From contig CM043953.1 in the NCBI GenBank assembly GCA_014529385.2, positions 107,762,549 through 107,826,548 of the forward strand: a DNA stretch of 64,000 nucleotides, written 5' to 3'. Source of the stretch: Adiantum capillus-veneris. Taxonomy: Eukaryota; Streptophyta; Polypodiopsida; Polypodiales; Pteridaceae. The position numbers and the translations under genes were made by a program. The notes under the pieces are model-generated. The model saw nothing but the letters and a program-made list of their open reading frames with translations. It ran no database searches and had not been told where the DNA came from. Below are positions 12,091-24,001 of the stretch, piece by piece (within the stretch, counting starts at the first letter, position 1; each line of letters opens with the position of its first letter).

Positions 12091-13032
12091 TTATCCTCCA
12101 GGATCAAACACCTGGCATTGGCCATCACCATCCACCTGCTGCAGCTCTCTGTAGAACTGCTCCCAAACACCAACCCAATAGTGCATATAAAATGCACCCA
12201 ACATCTCCTCACTGCTCCACACAGTCACTAGCATCCAAGCATTCAAAAGAGCACTTCCGTGCTCACCACTTTGCCCAACGGCCATACCAACACTGCCACC
12301 AACATCAGCATACAAACCTGACAAACCTGACCCTCCCTCCCAACCATGTAATGTGGAGGCACCCTCCACGGACTCCTGTAACTGGCGAATTGCCCACTGT
12401 ACCGCTGCACTGACAAGCATGGCCTTCAACATCTCAATGCACACCTCCATTGATGGCTTCACCGCATCCACAGCCTGCTCTTCCTCATCCATGGCAAAAT
12501 GCACCTGCTCATCACCCAAAGGCCTCTCTACTGGCACCATCTCATTGCACTCCAAACCTGTGGCGGCCTCGAGCATTGGCTCCTCAAGCTCATCCATGCA
12601 AACAGAGCCACATGGCTCAACCAATGTCTCCTGCAGACCATCCTTTGTAACCTGCTCACTTTCCACAACCATGGCAGCTTCCTCTTTGTCCAAGCTCCTC
12701 ACCTGTCTCACGACCAAAGCCCACTGCATGGCCACTTTAACCAACATCACCATTAGCATGGTGCCACACAAGACCTTTATCTGTATACCATCATCCCCAA
12801 GCTTGGGCACTTCCACCTGCTCCTCAGCCATAGTGGCAACCATCACCTCTTCATGCACATAGCAAGGCAGCTTTATCAGCACCATCTCAAGCTCACTGGA
12901 GTCTGTCTCCTCACCATAAGACGCGGACTCGTCCTCTCTACCCGTATCCCACAAACTCGAGCTCAAACTCCCATCACCATCACTACCATAGGCCAACTCG
13001 GCACCTGTATTCACATCCTTTAGCAGCTCCAA
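12091..13032 (-). CDS. Second frame of the gag-only element, unknown function
   Basis: An open frame of about 313 codons lies downstream of gag and overlaps its end by 13 nt in the -1 frame. No ATG opens it at the overlap. It begins at a TTG just after a run of six T, so -1 frameshifting from gag, or a 1-nt indel in a once-continuous frame, would explain its expression. The product is acidic with methionine- and valine-rich stretches. I find no zinc knuckle, protease DSG/DTG, reverse transcriptase or integrase motif. Its position is where pol would start in a complete element. I do not recognise the family. It could be an extended Gag C-terminus or a novel accessory frame. Confidence 0.5.
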   Translation of the reverse strand: MELLKDVNTGAELAYGSDGDGSLSSSLWDTGREDESASYGEETDSSELEMVLIKLPCYVHEEVMVATMAEEQVEVPKLGDDGIQIKVLCGTMLMVMLVKVAMQWALVVRQVRSLDKEEAAMVVESEQVTKDGLQETLVEPCGSVCMDELEEPMLEAATGLECNEMVPVERPLGDEQVHFAMDEEEQAVDAVKPSMEVCIEMLKAMLVSAAVQWAIRQLQESVEGASTLHGWEGGSGLSGLYADVGGSVGMAVGQSGEHGSALLNAWMLVTVWSSEEMLGAFYMHYWVGVWEQFYRELQQVDGDGQCQVFDPGG

Positions 13033-13928
13033 AAAAGCTTGGCTATTGCCAACTTGGCCTGCACACTCTCTTCATCAAAATCCAAACTCTTGGCATCTCG
13101 GCCACAATCTGCCACTTTCTCAAGCAAACCCTCCACAAGAACAGGCTCTACTGCCTCTTCAAGCTTCACTTGGCACTTGGTATCTGCCATCTTTTCCACA
13201 CAGAGGCTCTCCTCAACACATGGCTCGCCCTCGTTGGCAAGCGCATCCACCATTGGCACTAGCATCCTGCAAACAGGCACTTCCACACAAGCAAAACTGG
13301 CCATCGGCCTTACCTCCATAGGCTCCACAACTCGCACAACCGGCACCATCCTCGACGGGCTCACAAAACACTTCACTGCTGCCTCAACAGGCGCACAATT
13401 TGCCGGCTTTAGCAAGCCAAGCTCCATTTTCCTTCTCACCTTGCGGCTCTTTAACCTGGCAACGTGGACCGCTTTGACATAGCACTTCGGATCTTCATCA
13501 TCAACCTTTTCTCGAACGACAGGATGCAAACAAGCCAAAAACTTTTCCAATTTGAAGGAGTCGCCGTTAACCACATGCGTAACAGCCACCAACTGCTTCC
13601 AACGAGCTTCGAACTCAGCCACAAAAACCTCAAAATTAGCACTCACATCTTGCCGCAGGCCTTTGATTTGCGCTTCCACTTCATCAATCGATAACACCTT
13701 ACGAAACCGCAACAGAAACTGCTCTCTAAAACTGTGCCAAACCCGTTTGTCTGCTGCCTGCAGACCATCAAACCAAAGCTTTGCTTTTCCTCGCAGCACC
13801 AAGGGCAACGTATGCACCTTGTCTTCATCACCTATCATCTGCAATGACAGTAGGAATAATTCATAATCTGCTAGCCAGTCATCCGCATCCTCGCTTCCGC
13901 TGAAGATCGGGCCACTGCTTTGCCACAT
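13020..13928 (-). CDS. Gag of the gag-only LTR element
   Basis: About 302 residues from the ATG at 13928. The N-terminus has the gypsy gag layout: IFSG..DADDWLADYE, then KLWFDGL and an SFREQFLLRF-type helix (the W..F...L..RF pattern of the retrotransposon gag family), up to about residue 180. The C-terminal third is valine- and glutamate-rich and carries no CCHC zinc knuckle. The frame is open throughout, unlike most other element frames in this window. Capsid-like assembly is the expected role. The 5' LTR and primer binding site lie just upstream. Confidence 0.75.
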   Translation of the reverse strand: MWQSSGPIFSGSEDADDWLADYELFLLSLQMIGDEDKVHTLPLVLRGKAKLWFDGLQAADKRVWHSFREQFLLRFRKVLSIDEVEAQIKGLRQDVSANFEVFVAEFEARWKQLVAVTHVVNGDSFKLEKFLACLHPVVREKVDDEDPKCYVKAVHVARLKSRKVRRKMELGLLKPANCAPVEAAVKCFVSPSRMVPVVRVVEPMEVRPMASFACVEVPVCRMLVPMVDALANEGEPCVEESLCVEKMADTKCQVKLEEAVEPVLVEGLLEKVADCGRDAKSLDFDEESVQAKLAIAKLFWSC

Positions 13929-13967
13929 CCTTGCTTCCAATCACATTACCGGGGAGCTAACAATGCG

Positions 13968-13985
13968 CTCCTCAGTGGGGGCACT
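13968..13985 (-). promoter_or_regulatory. Primer binding site of the gag-only element
   Basis: On the minus strand it reads TAGTGCCCCCACTGAGGAG, five bases inside the LTR end. It is almost identical to the primer binding site of the Tat-like element at 53343-53361 (TGGTGCCCCCACTGAGGAG). I cannot name the tRNA from memory with confidence. Confidence 0.65.
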
Positions 13986-13991
13986 AGAAGA

Positions 13992-15549
<1,558 letters not shown>

Positions 15550-16547
15550 TGGCTCCACACTTTGGAATATGCTTCATCATGCTCATATTTGCCTTTGAGA
15601 GAATCCAAAAATTCATTACGAAGTTCCGTCAACAAGAGAGAATTGATCTCCGACATACGATTTAGAGCGTCAGCCACCACATTGTATGGACCTTTACGAT
15701 ACAGGAGCTTGGTGTCATATTCCTGAAGAATCTCGGCCAGCCTGGCTTTCCGACCCTTCAAATCCGATTGTTGTGGAAACCATTTGATGCTTTCATGGTC
15801 AAACACAATCTCAAACTGAGCACCATACAAATAATGCCGCCATGTTTTTAAGGCAGACAATATTGCATAGATTTCGCGCTCATAAGCAGAGTAGTTTTGC
15901 TGAGCTGCATCAAGCTTCTTGCTTTCAAATGCAATTGGCCGTCCGTCTTGTAAAAGGACTGCTCCAATAGCACGGTCACTGGCATCCGTTTCTAAAATGA
16001 ATGGTTTCAAAGGATCTACAATAGCTAGTATGGGAGCTGTAGCTAATGCATCCTTGAGCGTATTGAAACTGTGATGTTGAGCGGGTCCCCACTGAAAAGC
16101 TTTGCCTTTGCCTTTCAGTTGATCCATCATGGGAATATCAATATTAGCATAATTTTTAACAAACCTTCGGTAAAAACCTGCAAATCCTAAAAAAAATATG
16201 TAACTCTTCCAAATTTTTAGGAGAAGGCCATTGCCGGATTGTATCCACTTTGGATTGATCCATATATAGCCCATTAGCTGAAATAACATGTTCCAGATAG
16301 TGAATTTCTTCTTTGCCAAAAATCACACTTAGATTCCTTGGCATATAATTTATTTGTTCGTAACAATTCGAACACCTGCCTGAGATGTTGTAAGTGTGCT
16401 TCTTCAGAAGCACTGCAGACTAGAATATCATCAAGAAAGACGATGACAAATCTGCCCAAGTACGGCTTCAAGACACTATCCATAAGTGTCATGAATGTTG
16501 CGGGCGCATTGGTTAACCCAAAGGGCATCACCAAGAACTCGTAGTGT
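15550..16547 (-). pseudogene. Ty3/gypsy pol, 3' part: end of reverse transcriptase plus RNase H
   Basis: This is the downstream half of a gypsy polyprotein whose upstream half lies at 22,461-23,537; the halves are separated by the insertion at 16,553-22,455. It starts with [18 protein letters not shown], then the catalytic FLDDILV of reverse transcriptase, then a thumb region. RNase H follows with ETDASDRAIGAVL, YEREIYAI and DHESIKW. At least two frameshifts (about 16,340-16,420 and about 16,190) break the thumb region. The frame stops at the boundary with the gag-only element's LTR at 15,549; integrase is absent. It is non-functional. Confidence 0.85.
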
Positions 16548-16552
16548 CCAAA
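16548..16552 (+). repeat. Target-site duplication, left copy (CCAAA)
   Basis: The 5-bp CCAAA lies directly outside the left LTR start at 16553. It is repeated at 22456-22460 outside the right LTR. Confidence 0.9.
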
Positions 16553-17803
16553 TGTTAGGTGCAGCGGAATGAATGTTTGCGCTTTGCTCAAGATGAGTGC
16601 TCCGAACTGTGCTCAAGGTTCCTTTTGTTCTTATGGAAGGTAGAGCCTTCCGTTCTTAATGAGAGAATGCTATGATCACAAACAAAGTGAATGGACACTA
16701 TGCGTGCATGTGAATGAGACTGATAGATAGAGAGATACGACACCAGAGACGTTGTAAAACCATCCTCCGAAGGCCCCACTCTCGTTGGCGAGAATGGTCT
16801 ACTATTGATTGCACAATTTGGTACAAATGATATGCATGAGACTGATGCAAGTCTAGGCTATGTTGACGATGACGATGGTGATGACGAAGTCGACCTAAGG
16901 GCTGAAATTTGCAATCTTTTATCTACTAAATTCTGACTCTATGTCGGTGACGATGTTGATGACGATGATGCGACGACCATGCGCTGAAAACGCAGATCCT
17001 TAAATCTGCGTTTGCCGGGCTGAAACTGTAAACCTTGCGGAAACTGACGTGCGGCGAGGAATTGCTGCGGAAAGGTGAGATCTATGAGGTTCGAGACTTG
17101 ATCTGCGAAGTCTAACTGCTGAAAACTGCAAACGCTGGTCCTAGGGCTGATTCTGTCGTGATAGATCCGCAAAACACTGAGGTTGCTGGCAAATGCAAAA
17201 ACGCTAGGGGCTGAAATTGGTGTTTCTGTCGCCGGGATTTTGTAGATGCAAAAACGCTAGGCTGATCTGCTGTGGTCTTGTCGCCAGGGATCTGCAAGGG
17301 CAAAACACTGGCTGATCTGTGGTGTCTTGTCCAAAAACGCTAGCCAAGCTGCTATAGAGCAAAAATGCTAGAAGCCTTTGGGGTCCTGTTGAGAAGGTGC
17401 CTGTTGAGAAGGTGCCTGTTGAGCGGTGCTCCTGCTGCCTCTTCTGCCATTGAGTGCTAACTTGGGTTTGCTTATATACAAACTTAGCAAAATTTCCCTA
17501 CCTACTTTTGTTGGAAAGTAACTTAAAAATAATAAGTGAAAATACCAATAAATAGGAAAATAGGCTAAATGCACTGGAAAATTCCCCTAACTGATGCTAA
17601 TGGATTCTGATGGGAATTCCGATGATCATGCTGTGTTGAACCGGAGGATATGCATCTAAGCTAAGTGACTGGGCATGCACGGTCTACGAATAGACTCACA
17701 AAAGTGCCAGATCACTTCTAATCTAGACTTGACTGGACTGACTGAACCCTTGTCGTGCTGTAGCTTGTCCACGGACACATAGGGTTGGATGTGTCACGTG
17801 ATA
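16553..17803 (-). repeat. 3' LTR of the nested gag-protease element
   Basis: 1251 bp, closely similar to 21220-22455. The 15-bp length difference is one extra tandem unit (gttgagaaggtgcct) near 17,395. By eye only scattered substitutions separate the two copies, so the insertion is fairly recent relative to the gypsy element it split. Confidence 0.9.
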
Positions 17804-17814
17804 TCTCCTCCTTT

Positions 17815-20718
17815 TCAAAGTGAGGTACTGGTACCGAACTGTATGGCATCGAGGGAGATCGCCAATAGCATCTGGAATCCTGGAAGGGACTCTTCGCCGG
17901 CCCACTCTGATGTGTGGGTTGTGCGGTACTTGAAATTCATAAAGGTATGCAATGCTTGCTTCTTTGGGCCGCGCCGAAAGCGACACAAAGTCGTTTGAAT
18001 CTCCTTTCTTGTGTCAACTGCGTCTAGAGATCTGCTTCTTTCGTCTTCAAGAATCTCCATGGCTGAAAATTCCTGAAACCATCTCCAACACAAAACCATG
18101 AACATACCCATTCCATGTAAAGTGAAGGAAAAAAATATTGTCTTTGCTAAAGACTGTGTATGCAATGTAGATGAACATAGAGACGGAGTGATAACCCGTT
18201 CATCAAACATATACAAACAATGCGCTCGAATCTTTTCTGTTTGATCGAAATCAATCAACTGTGGCAAATCACAATGGAAATGTCCATGCTTGGTGCTCAT
18301 ACAATCATGTGCTCTTTCGGAAACTGTGTCATACCAAGGAAGAGACATGGAATGCGACTTCCTTACATACAACCTTTTCAGCTTTTCACGCAAAATCCGC
18401 ATACATTCGTGCTCATCCATGAGAGAAACGTGCTCAACATACAATATGTCATGCCTAGGAAAAGGGATCACATAACGATGCTGACTAAAATACAGGAAAC
18501 CTTCACGAATGAAACACTCGAAAAATACGTGCGTATCAATCATGCGAACACATAATAATTTCTGTGATGGTTCTTTGGATCAAGGCTTGAGAGCCAAGAT
18601 CGGTTCGTCCTGAATGATCGAATCGTCCTGTGGGGGTTCTTTGGACCTCGACTCGAAAGCCAAGATAAGATCTTCGCGATTGATCGAATCTACAACGAGG
18701 TTAGCTTCGCTAGGAAAAGCATCCACTAACACATCATCCTTGTGAACAATCACATCATCTTCATGCAATTCATCATGCTTGTCTTTTTCATCCAAATCAT
18801 AATGTAAATCATTATCATTTAAAGCATCATGCTTCTCATAATCATGCAAGTTCTGTTTGTCATGTTGTGGAGAAAAAGAGACTGAGAGAGTCTCCTTATC
18901 TCGAATCCTTTCAACCTTGTCCTGCATATTAGCAATGAGAGATGGAGAAGGAGCAGTGTCCACTCCATGAAAGACAGTCGGAGAATCACTGTCGGCATTG
19001 AGAGTTATAGTGTTAGCCAAAAAATTTATGAAAGCATCATTATCACGAAACCACTTAATGCCTAAAATCATATCACATCCTGAGAGAGGAGAAACAACAA
19101 ATCTTCTAGTGAAGGCAGTCTGTTGAATTGTAAACAACACATCAAGGCACTCATCCGTGATGAGAGCGTCCATACCGGGACAAAAGCCAGAGACCTCGAT
19201 AGGAGATCTCAGACTAACTTTGAGGCGGGCTCTCTCAACAAGAGAAGAACTGATCACATCATGCATACTAACTAGGTGAAACAATATGACAAAACGGTGC
19301 TCCGACGTACGACCATAACATTTAATGAGAGAATCATCAATGCGAGGGTAGTGAGAAACTTTGGGCACACCCGTGTTATCATTCATTGCATTGACAGATG
19401 TAGTGGGTGCTGTGGGTTCTTTAGATTCATTCAATTCAAGCTTAGGACATGTTCATTTTATGTGACCCTTAATGTGACAATGAAAACAACGACCTTCCTT
19501 AGAATAAGTGCTTTGTTCTTCCGACGTGATGTATCCTCCTACAATTCCTTGTGCTACCTTTTCATTTGGAGTAAGCTTAGGTTTAGCAATTGTGTTAGCC
19601 TTACCCTTAGATTCATTGGAAGAATTATTTGATGAGAGACTGTTGAAAGATTAGTTAGAAGAGTTATCATTCTTACCATTCTTAACGTTCTTACCGTTCT
19701 GAGGGTTCTGAGAAGTCTGCGAGGTACTTGTGGAAGTCTTGTTCTCCTTAGGCTTTCCCTTGTTGTGTTTCATCTCCTGCGCGAGAGCAATCGCTACCGC
19801 CTTGTTGAGATCGATTGGATCAAATATCTCGACATCGTACTTGATATACTTGTCCAATTCAAAGAGAAATGCCTCTTTGCGTTCATCATCCGACATGCGT
19901 AATTGGGTACCTAGCTGCAAAACACATTTAGAAAATGACATAACTCGCATACCATTTTGCTTGAGAGCGCGCCAATCGTCCTTCAATCGTGCGAGGTACT
20001 AAGGTGGCATAAACCGCGCCTTGAGCTTGTCTTGGAAATCAGCCCAACTAAAAGAGAGGGGCGTGAAATCGTCGGTTGCCTCTAGGTGCGCGGCTAGCTG
20101 TGCCTCTTGCCATGCGTGGTACCAATTGATGGCATCACCGGCAAGGTACATAGCTGCCGTCAAAACTTTGCTTTTTGCTGTCGTCTTAGTTGTCGCAAAA
20201 TAAGCATTAAATTGATGCAACCAAGAATGAATAACTGTAGCATCCATCTTACCGTCATACTTACTGAAAGTCAACTTTTATGTAACTGGATGGTTGGAAT
20301 CCGCATCGTGGTTTGCGCCACTTGAGGAACTCCCACAATCTTTGGGTGGTTCGATCTTCGAGGCTAGGACTTGGGCAAGCAATTCTTGATGGCGAAGCTC
20401 CCTTTGAGCTTCATGCTCGGCGTCCCTTTCTACTTTTCGTTCATTTTGTTCATCGCGCTCACATTCGAGAGCAAGTCGATTTTCTTCTTGTTGTGCGGCA
20501 AGTCTTGCGTTTCTTTCATCGCGCTCACGCTCAAGAGAAAGGCGCTTGTCTTCCTGTCTATCCATCATTGCCATCATCTGCTTGACCATTTCCTCCATAG
20601 GGTTTGGAGCACTTGGTGGTGTAGATGGCGAAGGGGGAGGGTTGAAGAAATCATCTCCGGGTGGGGACGAGTCTTCGTTGCCTCTCTCATGCTCATCACC
20701 TGTATGCTAAGTATCCAT
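17815..20718 (-). pseudogene. Gag-protease-like polyprotein with unknown C-terminus, six in-frame stops
   Basis: A single reading frame of 967 codons starts at the ATG at 20718 and has no frameshift, only stops at codons 4, 147, 240, 356, 422 and 713. All six fit C-to-T change of CAG, CAA or CGA. Layout: charged coiled coil rich in E/R/Q (about 45-130), gag core with W..F..KLKARF (about 150-260), CCHC zinc knuckle CFHCHIKGHIK-x-TC (about 410-425; one stop falls inside it), and a retropepsin-like segment with PLSGCDMILGIKWF (about 540) but no clear DSG active site. An acidic D/H-rich linker follows, then about 240 residues of no recognised family reaching almost to the polypurine tract. No polymerase domains are present. 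If ever active it depended on enzymes supplied from elsewhere. Confidence 0.8.
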
Positions 20719-21206
20719 TCCGCTTCGGGTGACGACCATGCACTATGATCTTGGGGTCTTAAGCTCGCGAGGACCTTGGGTTCTTGAGGGTCTTGAGGGC
20801 CTTGATTCTTGAGAATCTTGGGTTCTTGAGTCTTTAAGGTCTTGGATTCTTGGGGTTCTTGAGGTTTTCTTTCGCTTGCAAATCGCGTTGGAGAAGGATC
20901 TTCTCTTCACCCGAATTCTACTCTTTTCTGCAGGCGCACCCCTTGGCGGCCTTGCGTTGACACCAAGGTTGCTTTTTCCCACCTCACGTCGATTGACCGG
21001 CCGCTAAGTGCACGGTCCGCTCTCAATGAGTGAAAAGAGACACAAGGGGAGGCTGGACAAGCCCTTCTTTCTTGGGATTCCTGTCACTCTTCAACAAAAC
21101 ATGATTAGGAATCGACACGCCCAAGCGAACTTGGGTTCGTGCGACCTCAACAAACAAAAAAAAATTATTATGGTTCTTTCCTTGAGTTATGCTGAACACT
21201 GCCAAA

Positions 21207-21219
21207 GCTCTGATACCAA
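21207..21219 (-). promoter_or_regulatory. Primer binding site of the nested gag-protease element
   Basis: Minus-strand TTGGTATCAGAGC directly abuts the 5' LTR (21220-22455). It is the initiator-tRNA-Met type. Confidence 0.9.
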
Positions 21220-22455
21220 TTTTAGGTGCAGCGGAATGAATGTTTGCGCTTTGCTCAAGATGAGTGCTCCGAACTGTGCTCAAGGTTCCTTTTGTTCTTA
21301 TGGAAGGTAGAGCCTTCCGTTCTTAATGAGAGAATGCTATGATCACAAACAAAGTGAATGGACACTGTGCGTGCAAGTGAATGTGACTGAGAGATAGAGA
21401 GATACGACACCAGAGACGTTGTAAACCCTCCTCCGAAGGCCCCACTCTCGTTGGAGAGAATGGTCTACTATTGATTGCACAATCTGGTACAAATGGTATG
21501 CATGAGACTGATGCAAGTCTAGGCTATGTTGACGATGACGACGGTGATGACGAAGTCGACCTAAGGGCTGAAATTTGCAATCTTTTATCTACTGAATTCT
21601 GACTCTATGTTGGTGACGATGTTGATGACGACGATGCTACGACGATGCGCTGAAAACGCAGATGCTAAAATCTGCGTTTTCCGGGCTAAAACTGTAAACC
21701 TTGCGGAAACTCAACGTGTTGCGAGGAATTGCTGCGGAAAGGTGAGATCTGCGAGGTTCAGGACTTGATCTGCGAAGTCTAACTGCTGAAAACTAAAAAC
21801 GCTGGTCCTAGGGCTGATTCTGTCGCGATAGATCCACAAAACACTGAGGTTGCTGGCAGATGCAAAAACGCTAGGGGCTGAAATTGGTGTTTCTGTCGTT
21901 GGGATTTTGTAGATGCAAAAACGCTAGAGTGATCTGCTGTGGTCTTGTCGCCAGGGATCTGCAAGGGCAAAACATTGGCTGATCTATGGTGTCTTGTCCA
22001 AAAGTGCTAGCCAAGCTGCTATAGAGCAAAAACGCTAGAAGCCTTTGGGGTCCTGTTGAGAAGGTGCCTGTTGAGCGGTGCTACTGCTGCCTCTTCTGCC
22101 ATTGAGTGCTAACTTGGGTTTGCTTATATACAAACTTAGAAAAATTTCCCTACCTACTTTTGTTGGAAAGTAACTTAAAAATAATAAGTGAAAATACCAA
22201 TAAATAGGAAAATAGGCTAAATGCACTGGAAAATTCCCCTAACTGATGCTAATGGATTCTGATGGGAATTCCGATGATCATGCTGTGTTGAACCGGAGGA
22301 TATGCATCTAAGCTAAGTGACTGGGCATGCACGGTCTACGAATAGACTCACAAAAGTGCCAGATCACTTTTAATCTAGACTTGACTGGACTGGCTGAACC
22401 CTTGTCGTGCTGTAGCTTGTCCACGGACACATAGGGTTGGATGTGTCAGGTGACA
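21220..22455 (-). repeat. 5' LTR of the nested gag-protease element
   Basis: 1236 bp, partner of 16553-17803. The outer end is GGTGACA on the plus strand, followed by the CCAAA duplication at 22456-22460. Confidence 0.9.
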
Positions 22456-22460
22456 CCAAA
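22456..22460 (+). repeat. Target-site duplication, right copy (CCAAA)
   Basis: Matches the copy at 16548-16552. Removing the element and one copy rejoins the gypsy reverse transcriptase reading. Confidence 0.9.
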
Positions 22461-23537
22461 CCTTGTTCGAAGTGCAGTTTTGGGTATATCAGCAGGTCGA
22501 ATACGGACTTGTTGATAACCTCACCGCAAGTCTATTTTCGTAAAAATGCAAGCATGAGTGAGTTTGTCGAACAACTCATCTACTCGTGGCAATGGGTACT
22601 TGTTCTTAACCGTAACCGCATTTAAGCCACGGTGGTCTACGCACATGCGCATACTGCCGTCTTTTTCCTTCATTAATAGGATAGGAGAAGCCCATGGTGA
22701 AGAACTGGGTTGTATAAACCCACTGCTAAGGTAGTCAACAAGCTGGCGTTTCACCTCAACAGCTTCAGAGTAACTCATACGGTAGGGTGGTTTACTGACA
22801 GGTTTACAGCCCGCAACCACATCGATGCTATGTTGCACCGATCGTGCCGACTGTAATCCTGGTGGGAAATCATTAGGAAAAACATCTTGAAATTCCTTTG
22901 ATAATTTTTGTAACTCACTAGCAATGTTTGCTTGTTTGGAAGTAGCCATTGGTGGAAGAGAGGAGAGAGAAGCATGCGGCGTTGAGGATTGTTCAACAGA
23001 TTCAATGTTAGAGAGAAAATGAGACAATGAGTAACACAAGAAAACTTGATCTATTTCATTATCAGAAATGACCTGCATAAGCTCAGCTGTACATATCAAT
23101 GGTGTAGAAGGTACATCCTTCTCTCCTAACAACAACACATGTGCGCCATGGGATTCGAACATCAAGTTGTTGTGCTCATAGCTACACTTCAGTGATGGTC
23201 CTAAGCTATGCAACCATTCCCTACCAAGGACCCCGTCTGCCCTCTCCATGTTCATAACGTGAAAATCCAAGGATGTGGAGTAACCTTGTACTTCCAACAG
23301 AACAATTCGAACTTGAGTATCCCAAATTTCGGTATCATGTCCATTCATCATTGCTACCTTGTAGCGGTGGGTACTCGGAGTTTGAGGCAATTTGAGTTTT
23401 TTCACCAATCCGTAATTGATGAAATTGTGAGTAGCACCGTCATCTACTAAGATGCGCACCTTGTGCCCTTGCAGAGATCCGTGCATACGTACTAACGAGG
23501 AATCCCCATCCCCGAGCAAGTACTTCCGAGCAAACAA
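22461..23537 (-). pseudogene. Ty3/gypsy pol, 5' part: aspartic protease and start of reverse transcriptase
   Basis: The frame enters without an ATG near 23,537, so the gag part is missing. It has a retropepsin with [11 protein letters not shown] (about residues 30-45) and GVLGREWL, a linker, then the reverse transcriptase fingers ([62 protein letters not shown]). A TGA follows DLR at 22,521, and the frame then reads on to the insertion point at 22,460. The continuation is at 15,550-16,547. The combination suggests a chromovirus-like or related gypsy element, but with no integrase or chromodomain visible the lineage is open. Confidence 0.85.
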
Positions 23538-23539
23538 AA

Positions 23540-24001
23540 AACCGAGCGAGATAGGTTAAATAAGCGAACTTGTTGTATCTTACTTTGTTTATAACAAAAG
23601 ATCCATAATGTTAATTTGTTCACAAACGTAAATGGAAAATTTAAGAGAGGCACTTGAACTAACCTAGCCACCAAAATACTGACAAAAGAAATTGAATGAA
23701 GAACATAACCCCAATCTTCAATAAGATTATGTAGCAAACCCATTGCATCTTACATTGTTTAAAACAAAATAGTGTTCTTTTTTTACAAACACATATGAAA
23801 TTTACAAGAAACAATAGAATGCACTCTCAAAACTTGTGCTAATCTCTCACAAACTAGGGCTTATCATAAGTAGACAAAATATTGCTAGGGCTTATCATAG
23901 GGCTGATCTCTCTCAAACTAGGGCTTATCATAAGTAGACAAAACACCGCTGCATTTCAAACTACATACCACACAAAGCCTTTACATCTAGAGGCACTTTA
24001 A
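23540..24001. other. AT-rich non-coding DNA with short tandem repeat
   Basis: No gene is visible. A unit containing 'ctagggcttatcataagtagacaaaa' occurs twice, with a third partial copy, between about 23,840 and 23,945. It separates the truncated gypsy pol from the MULE gene. Confidence 0.5.

Larger units (their letters stand above)
16553..22455 (-). mobile_element. Gag-protease-only LTR retrotransposon nested in gypsy pol
   Basis: The element is 5903 bp with LTRs at 16553-17803 and 21220-22455. On the plus strand they start TGTTAGGTGCAGCGG (the inner copy TTTTAGG) and end GGTGACA (the inner copy CGTGATA). A perfect CCAAA duplication flanks it. The primer binding site is at 21207-21219 and a polypurine tract (AAAAGGAGGAGA, minus strand) borders the left LTR. 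Internal DNA of 3.4 kb carries one long decayed frame with gag, zinc knuckle and a protease-like segment, and no reverse transcriptase, RNase H or integrase. It resembles the TR-GAG class of non-autonomous plant elements. It inserted into gypsy reverse transcriptase between the RTRFG and HYEF codons. Confidence 0.9.

Noticed and set aside
11863-13482. Plus-strand frames opposite the gag-only element's genes
   Set aside because: They are shadows of the minus-strand gag and second frame; only the minus strand has gag-family motifs.
22521-23743. A gag gene for the gypsy element upstream of the protease
   Set aside because: The sequence beyond 23,537 shows no gag core or zinc knuckle; the element is truncated there.
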